Positions 57,843-64,000 of a stretch of DNA of 64,000 nt are shown in pieces; position 1 is the stretch's first letter; each line of letters opens with the position of its first letter. Source of the stretch: Siphonodentalium dalli (Eukaryota > Mollusca > Scaphopoda > Gadilida > Siphonodentaliidae). Where the stretch lies: positions 127,245,450-127,309,449 of the forward strand of contig CP136069.1 in the NCBI GenBank assembly GCA_032622095.1, given 5' to 3'. The notes beneath the pieces were generated by a model. That model was not told the origin of the DNA. It was given only the letters and a program-made list of their open reading frames with translations, and searched no databases. The position numbers were made by a program, and so were the translations under genes.

Positions 57843-58796
57843 CATTTTGTCCGGTTTTTGTGTGTTTCTTTTGAACTTTCTTGTAGAGAGGGCCCTCGAG
57901 TTTTTGTTAGGGCTCCCGTGGTGTTCATGACGCCGACATCGTGTTTCGGGGACCCTATATATGGATGGGTGTGTGAAATGAATGTTGGCAATATATACAA
58001 CGCACATATTTAGTGACATAAACCATACAATTGTGACATCATATGCTGCACCTAAATGTGAATTTGCGCAACTGAATTGAATTGAATTCCTGCTGTTAAA
58101 ATAATATTTAATGAACATTTAGCTCCAGTGCGAATCTATAACCATTCCGAGAACACACAATCTATGGTCATTAAAAGCGTGCAATCATGAAATGATGCGT
58201 CTAATAAGCAAAATATGCTTACGGGGTGAGAGGTCAACTTAAGTCAGGGTGGATAAAGTAACAAGCTTGATGGCTTGCATCCTGTCTGTCGTATACGTTA
58301 GTGTCAAATTTAAATTTTAGAAATACTTTATCTAAATTTAACCACCCAGAATTAAAATTCAATGAAGTTAATGATTTAATTTTCACGGATATTTTGCTGG
58401 TTACTCAGCCATATAGATTACGCACCGGTGGCTTTATTATTATACGTTTGGGTTTATATATTAATCACTTTCGTAATTTCACTGTATACTTCTGAAAACT
58501 CGAGCGACTTCTCATTCTGCTGGTCGGGATGGATTCACTTCTCATAGTTAGATTCCTATGTGTCGCGTTATATTTTATCTGTGTTGGTAAGCAATTTATA
58601 AAGGATTTACAAAGATGTATCAATGGATCGTATTTTTTGTGAAACATATTTTACGTCATATTTAGATTCTAATGTCAAAAGTAACACAATTGGAACAATA
58701 TAAGTACCCCATGCATGCAAGACGTTGTTTCATATTTAATGCTCTATCCATTTATATTATTTGACACAGTTCCAATGTTTTGGAGGGACGTCAATA
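57843..58796. other. Non-coding stretch
   Basis: No recognisable genes or repeat families. Confidence 0.45.
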
Positions 58797-59460
58797 GTTA
58801 TTTTGTTAATTTTTTCAACAACGAAATTATTTATTTGCATTTATTGGTCTAATTACTATACCAAATTTGTTCTTAGTCATTTTTGCAGTGGAACAAATAA
58901 AAGAATGAATTATTGTAGATGTTGTAATAACTGGAAGTGTGGAACCGTGTTGCACCTGTAAAAGTGGAATGTCATTGTAAAACTTCTCGGCAGTAGTTAT
59001 GAAATATCTCATATTTTAAGGATTCAAAAATGGTGAAATATCGGATGACTTGGGAATTTGTCCGTGGTCGGTTTTTGGACACGTTCCAATTAAACGGCTG
59101 TGCGTTTTTATAATTTCTATTGCCAATAGTTATATACTTAGTTAATATTTTCAACAATGAAATTATTTATTTTCATTAATTGGTCTACTTACTGTACCAC
59201 ATTTGTTGTTAAACATTTTTGCAGTGGAAAAAAGCAAAAGAATTAATTATATTATATGTTGTAGTAACTGGAAGTTTGGAACCGTGGCACACCTTTATAA
59301 GTGGAATGTCCATGCAAAACTTATCGGTAGTAGTTATGAAATATCTCATATTTTAAGGATTCAAAGATGGTGAAATATCCGTGGTCGGTTTTTGGATACG
59401 TTCCAATTACACGGCTGTGCGTTTTTATAATATCTATTGCCATATTTGAAACGAAACTAT
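58797..59460. repeat. Tandem duplication, two ~336-bp units
   Basis: TTTTGCAGTGGAA, AATAACTGGAAGTGTGGAACC (or TTTGG), GTAGTTATGAAATATCTCAT and GTCCGTGGTCGGTTTTTGGA occur once in each unit in the same order. The second unit lacks about 20 bp (CGGATGACTTGGGAATTTG). Confidence 0.85.
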
Positions 59461-60234
59461 AATATCCGTGATTTTTTAAACAAATCTGGGTAAATGCTTA
59501 TTTTATATAAATATATATATTAAATAATTTGACGTTAATTGAATTTCTGTTAAGAGGAATTCAATTAAAAGATATCCAACTTTGTGTTCATGCAGAGATA
59601 CTCAATCCCTGTTTAGATAAATTCTATTGATCTTAAGATAACTTGCATTCCAAACGGGGAATTACTATATAAGAGAACTCTTTGTTTAACTAGAATCTAA
59701 AATTGTCAAGACAGAAATTAAATGTAAATGTTTAATGTAGAAAAATTCAAAACAGATATTATTAACTAATTAATGTTTGTCGGCCAATTTGAATTTATGG
59801 TGAGGATTTAGTTTATGTTGAGCGAAATTCATTCCTGTTCAGATGTATTGAATTTCACTTCAAGGAAATGAATTTCTCCTGACAACAATCTGACACCTAC
59901 TGTTTTTGTTAAGACGTTCCGTTTTTCAAATGGTGTGTGAATCGAAATGAACGAGAGTCTCTGCTGAGAAAAAAAGAAGTTATTTGTGTCGAAAGAAATA
60001 CGATTCAAGTTATATACTCGCTTTTGTTCCATCTCGTGAGTTTTTGGAGATAACAGAAATATGTAGATAATTACAGGTACATTAAAGGGGGCGGTAAACA
60101 TTTTTACCCAACAACCGATTGATTTTGGTCAACAGTAACTGTTGACTGAAAAAAAATGTAACTTTCTTAGTTAAGAAAAGAGGTTGGCTAGCATTATTTG
60201 TTGGAAGAATTCTCGACACTGAACTGGATTATAT
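59461..60234. other. Non-coding stretch
   Basis: AT-rich, with no recognised genes or repeats. Confidence 0.45.
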
Positions 60235-60705
60235 ATAAGGATTAACTGTCATGTGGACTGTTTTTATTTGTGAAGGGTTTTACATACAAGTTATGACCAC
60301 TCACCTCGCGGTTACATCTCCATAAAAAAACAGTCCACATGACAGTTAATCCTTATATTTATATACATTTAGCGAAAAAGCCACTTTTGTAAATGTATTT
60401 AAATCGAAAAATGTATCGTGACAAAACCAGCCCAAAATATCCCTTAGCACCCTTGGCAAAAGTTAACAGGAACAATTTCTCTTTATATTGAAACCCGATG
60501 ATTTATTAAGTCAATCCTGCGCGAGTCCAAATGCGCCCAAAACATTACGCGTTCGTCTTTCCCAAACCTATGACGCGTCGATGTAATTATGAGGCTGCAG
60601 TTATGAGCTGTTGTGCGTTCACCGAGAAATAATTGCAACTAGCCACGTGGGCGCCGACCAATCAGAATGCTGGATTTAGTGATAATCACACTTAGTATGT
60701 AAATA
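60235..60705. repeat. Fold-back repeat copy 3, hairpin arm partly deleted
   Basis: Same family and orientation as 26974-27471 and 51745-52254. The left hairpin arm has lost about 40 bp (it runs from GGACTGTTTTTAT directly to TTGTGAAGGGTTTTACAT), while the tail is intact. Confidence 0.85.
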
Positions 60706-60924
60706 GATATCCATAATCAGCGACAGAATCAGAATTGGAAATATTGAGAAATTTCTGAAATTCCCGATAGTGTATCCGATAATGGTATGTTGGAAGAAAT
60801 TAAAATGTTTTGTAATATAATTTTATTCCTATGGTTCATATGTCTGGATTAGTGTAAACATATTTTTATTTCCAAATCCACGCAAATAACATAATAGATG
60901 ACACATATGCAAAATAGAAGAGTT

Positions 60925-62348
60925 AGGGCGCGTACACATGAAGCTGCAAGAAAATATCTGCAAGAAAATATCAGGTACAAATGTGCTCTGATATTTTCTT
61001 GTTGCAAAGATTACGCCCGTGAGAAAGCGGCGGGTTATTTGACGTTGACGTTATAAAGTGTTATGGACAATTTAAAATGCCACCTATTTTAACGAGAAAG
61101 GAACGCGCCCTCGTCGTTGGAGTAGGGATGTGTGTTCAGGGACGCGGTGAGCTCTGATGTATGTTCTCATTACTTGATATTCCAACCAGTGTAACTAGTT
61201 GCACATCTTTCTACTTTTGGTCAAAAATTTGGTTTGGTTCATCTATGCATCCCCTCTATGCATACAGTCCAAATTAAAGTAAAACAACTAAATCAAGGCA
61301 TGTGAGGTACCAAATTATAAAGCATCCCCATACACGCAGAGGGTTTCCGTTCGGGTGTGTCCACCTTGTGAAATTATAACTGCACCCCCCCCCCCTTGAA
61401 TCAGAATCAGACCAAACACAAGTTTTCCATAATTCCATTTGCACCCCTTGCATCTCAGTGCTCTTAGGCCTAATATTAGACCATGGTTCGGCCCGGTGTC
61501 CGAAAATTTTGTAATCTGAACAAGAAAATCGCAAAATCCTACCATCTAGACTAGCCTCAATCATTCCTAGAGTTGGAAATTTCAAACCTGACACCCCACT
61601 TAGGTTGGAAAATTTACATCTGATGACAATTCCAATGACAATGTTGACCAAATGTAAGACAATATTGTTTTCTTAAATTAACTAGCAGTTTTTTTACTTT
61701 TGACTGGACACGGGGGAGGGACCAGGACACACGCTTTCAAAGTGTTGGAAATTTCCAACCTGTCATCCCCTGAGGTTGGAAAGTTTCAGACCAAAATTTT
61801 TACCAAAAATAGGAAAATATGCAAATATTGGTCCAAAAACAATTAATTCCCCCAAGAATTTTTTTGAAAATCAAACTACAAGAACATTTTCAACCTATTG
61901 TTGGTGTGAAATTTCCAACTAATGTTTTGGCAGGTATGAAATGTCCAACTGTTGAAAATATTGACCAAAGTTGGGGGGGGGGTGAGACACACCAAGCCCC
62001 CACCCCCCTATAGCCATGCCTCTGTACACACGTATATGCATGTATATATAATACATCAGCGGTTCTGACAACCAATATAAAATGGAAATACGTAGTATGT
62101 TGAAACAGACGATACTATTGATGGATCAAAACTCGAGTGCTTGAATTGTTACGATCATATCGATCCCTGCGAGATTAGTTAACGGATACCGATGGCCACC
62201 TATCAAGGTGAACACATATCACCAATTTGCGATAAAATATCAGCGCGCTGCCTTCGTCGGATATTTTCCGGTATTATTTATTTCATTGGTCAAGTAAGTC
62301 ACATGGGACATACCTGATATTTTCTTGCTGGCCATGTGTACGCGCCCG
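60925..62348. mobile_element. Possible 1.4-kb inverted-repeat element (GGGCGCGTACACATG ends)
   Basis: GGGCGCGTACACATG begins at about 60927 and its inverse CATGTGTACGCGCCC ends near 62348; just inside, both ends carry CAAGAAAATATCAGGTA. No clear target duplication is visible. The interior has a C-rich tract (61386) and GTTGGAAATTTCCAACCTG phrases but no transposase. Confidence 0.55.
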
Positions 62349-62537
62349 AAATGTATGGAAACGATGATCAACAAGGGCTTATATGAAGTTTTCTCCTCTT
62401 TCGCTATATCTCCCGTCTCCAATAAGTGAGGGATGAATGGGTATAGGTCAGACGGGCGATGGAGATATATAACTATATTTGAATTAGGGGTGGAAGAAAA
62501 GGGAGAAGTTGTGTTAGGGATAGCAGGGGGCAGGGGG

Positions 62538-62538
62538 C

Positions 62539-62599
<61 letters not shown>

Positions 62600-62734
62600 A
62601 TAGAGAGCGAGAGAGGGGGGATAGAGAGAGAGAGGGGGGATAGAGAGATAGAGACAGAGAGAGATAGAGGGGGGATAGAGAGAGAGAGGGGGGTATAGAG
62701 ATAGAGGGGGGATATATATATATATAGAGAGAGT

Positions 62735-62785
<51 letters not shown>

Positions 62786-62941
62786 ATAGAGAGAGAGAGA
62801 GGGGGATAGAGAGAGAGAGAGGGGGTAGAGAGATGGGGGATAGAGATAGAGAGGGGTGATAGAGAGAGAGAGAGGGGGGGTAGAGAGAGAGGGATAGAGC
62901 GAGAGATAGGGGGGTAGAGAGAGAGAGAGAGAGAGAGAGAG
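62538..62941. repeat. (GA)n-dominated purine microsatellite, ~400 bp
   Basis: Almost pure GA repeats with GGGGGATAGAGA interruptions and a short (TA)5 at 62713. The 181-residue minus-strand frame (LSLSLSL, SIPPLSLS) is a translation of this tract and not a gene. Confidence 0.92.
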
Positions 62942-62944
62942 TTA

Positions 62945-63720
62945 GGGGGAGGAGAATCTTGAATACCAGAGGGGGCAGATGAAGTCGCGAGCTGATGACA
63001 GTGGAGGGGAGTTGTCAATAATTGGGTTGTATCGTGATAAAACTAATGTTCTGTCTAGTAATCTTAATTATTGCGTCAGGCGCCATGTTTGTGGTGTCCA
63101 TGAAATTAGAATATCGGCTTCAAAATATTTACTCTTTAGTGAGGTGACGAACCTATGACGTATCGACCATCTCCTCCCTTCTCAATGTTGCATTTGTAGA
63201 TCCAAAAATAATGTTGAAACGGAGATTAAACATCTCGAAATTACTACCATTTCGTACTGGTGAAATATACTCAACAGCTGAATACAAACCGACCAACAAA
63301 CTATTACTCAACTTGTTGAGTAGACATATTAGTCAACAATATTTTCAGTGTACTGTTCTAAAAATAGCCACATCTGTGTCCTGCATATAACATAGAACAT
63401 AATTGGAGAACAATAATATTTTCCTATAGTAACAGAAGTATTTTAATAATAAACGGTAAATGCTGTCACACTTTTAACATTTAAAACGATACTGTAGTCA
63501 AATGTTGTTGTTTGGTCTCTACAGTTTCTACTTCGTAGAATAAGGTAACCAAATTTCCATTATTTGAATATCTGTTGAGTACGAAGTAATGTTACATACG
63601 GCAGATTAGCCGGAATGCAAAATAGAACTATCGTCGTAGAGTAATTTTTGTACAGTTTTCAAGCAAATGTATTAAATAAATGTTATATTATATGCATACT
63701 CTATAATCCGACATACTCAT
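62945..63720. other. Non-coding stretch with decayed TTAA-element relative
   Basis: 63481-63640 shares (inverted) ATTATTTGAAAGTCTGTTGA-like and GTACGAAGTCATGTTACGGA-like phrases with the right half of the 29059-29640 element. Nothing else is recognised. Confidence 0.5.
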
Positions 63721-63724
63721 TTAA

Positions 63725-64000
63725 AGGTACTCAACCCGATAAAACTCCTCTCAATTACTATTTCAATGGCTTCGGGGGTCAAAAATATTTGATTCGAGTC
63801 GAGGAAGTCACCCATCAAAGCTCAGATTTGTTAGATATCGATTTTAGAAATCTATTATTTTTCATTATCGGGAATTCTTTCTGGCCCAGTACGTAGTCAA
63901 TTATTACCACTTGATTATAGAGTTATCCATCCTTGTCTGTTTGTATAGAATTTTGGCGTAAAATCTCGAGCATGTTACCAAATTGACGGCAGTTATAAGT
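63725..64000. mobile_element. 469-bp Kolobok-like TTAA element, cut by window end
   Basis: TTAA at 63721-63724 followed by AGGTACTCAACCCGATAAAA, then the same order as 50833-51301. About 276 bp are inside the window. Confidence 0.85.

Noticed and set aside
62473-63018. 181-residue minus-strand frame rich in Leu-Ser
   Set aside because: Direct translation of the GA microsatellite; no protein-like complexity.

Overview
The window is AT-rich, intron-rich animal genomic DNA, dense in short transposons, with one split protein-coding gene. Spliceosomal introns, an RS-domain protein, CR1-type LINE relics and abundant TTAA- and hAT-type non-autonomous elements point to a metazoan. The repeat style and an invertebrate THRAP3/BCLAF1-type gene fit a spiralian invertebrate such as a mollusc or brachiopod. 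That placement is an inference, not proven from the sequence.

Layout. Positions 1-7216 are a decayed plus-strand CR1/jockey-like LINE (ORF1-like, endonuclease, reverse transcriptase, C-terminal tail) whose start lies left of the window. Three different terminal-inverted-repeat (TIR) elements interrupt it: a TTAA-flanked long-TIR element (80-548), a 1.94 kb element built from a GC-rich 142-bp minisatellite with a 9-bp target duplication (1012-2951), and a hAT-like element carrying about 24 copies of a 16-bp palindrome with an 8-bp duplication (5563-6947). From 7.2 to 16 kb there is repeat-rich non-coding DNA: a telomere-motif tract inside short inverted repeats, a GC-rich hAT-like element nested in an older repeat, a TTAA element, and a minus-strand LINE fragment.

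From 16,040 to 45,099 there are ten coding exons of one plus-strand gene. All nine junctions have GT/AG borders and join in one open frame. The visible 620 residues are an RS-rich N-terminal half, a charged middle, an RGG/RGR box and a short acidic C-terminus with a W-D-H-D motif. This is the organisation of the THRAP3/BCLAF1 family (nuclear RS proteins in mRNA splicing and transcription). The 5' end and start codon are not visible. The introns hold most of the window's TTAA, hAT and mariner-like elements.

From 45.1 to 64 kb: the 3' UTR, then non-coding repeat DNA with a poly-G/poly-C pair, more copies of the 469-bp TTAA element, a three-copy fold-back repeat, a 336-bp tandem duplication and a roughly 400-bp GA microsatellite. 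I see no second protein gene, no convincing tRNA or rRNA gene and no CRISPR.

The most interesting material is the transposon biology: three insertions of different types in one LINE, two of which restore the LINE reading frame when mentally removed; subterminal palindrome arrays; a 69-bp near-perfect palindrome module recurring in the TTAA elements; and an in-window paralogous empty site that fixes a TTAA target.
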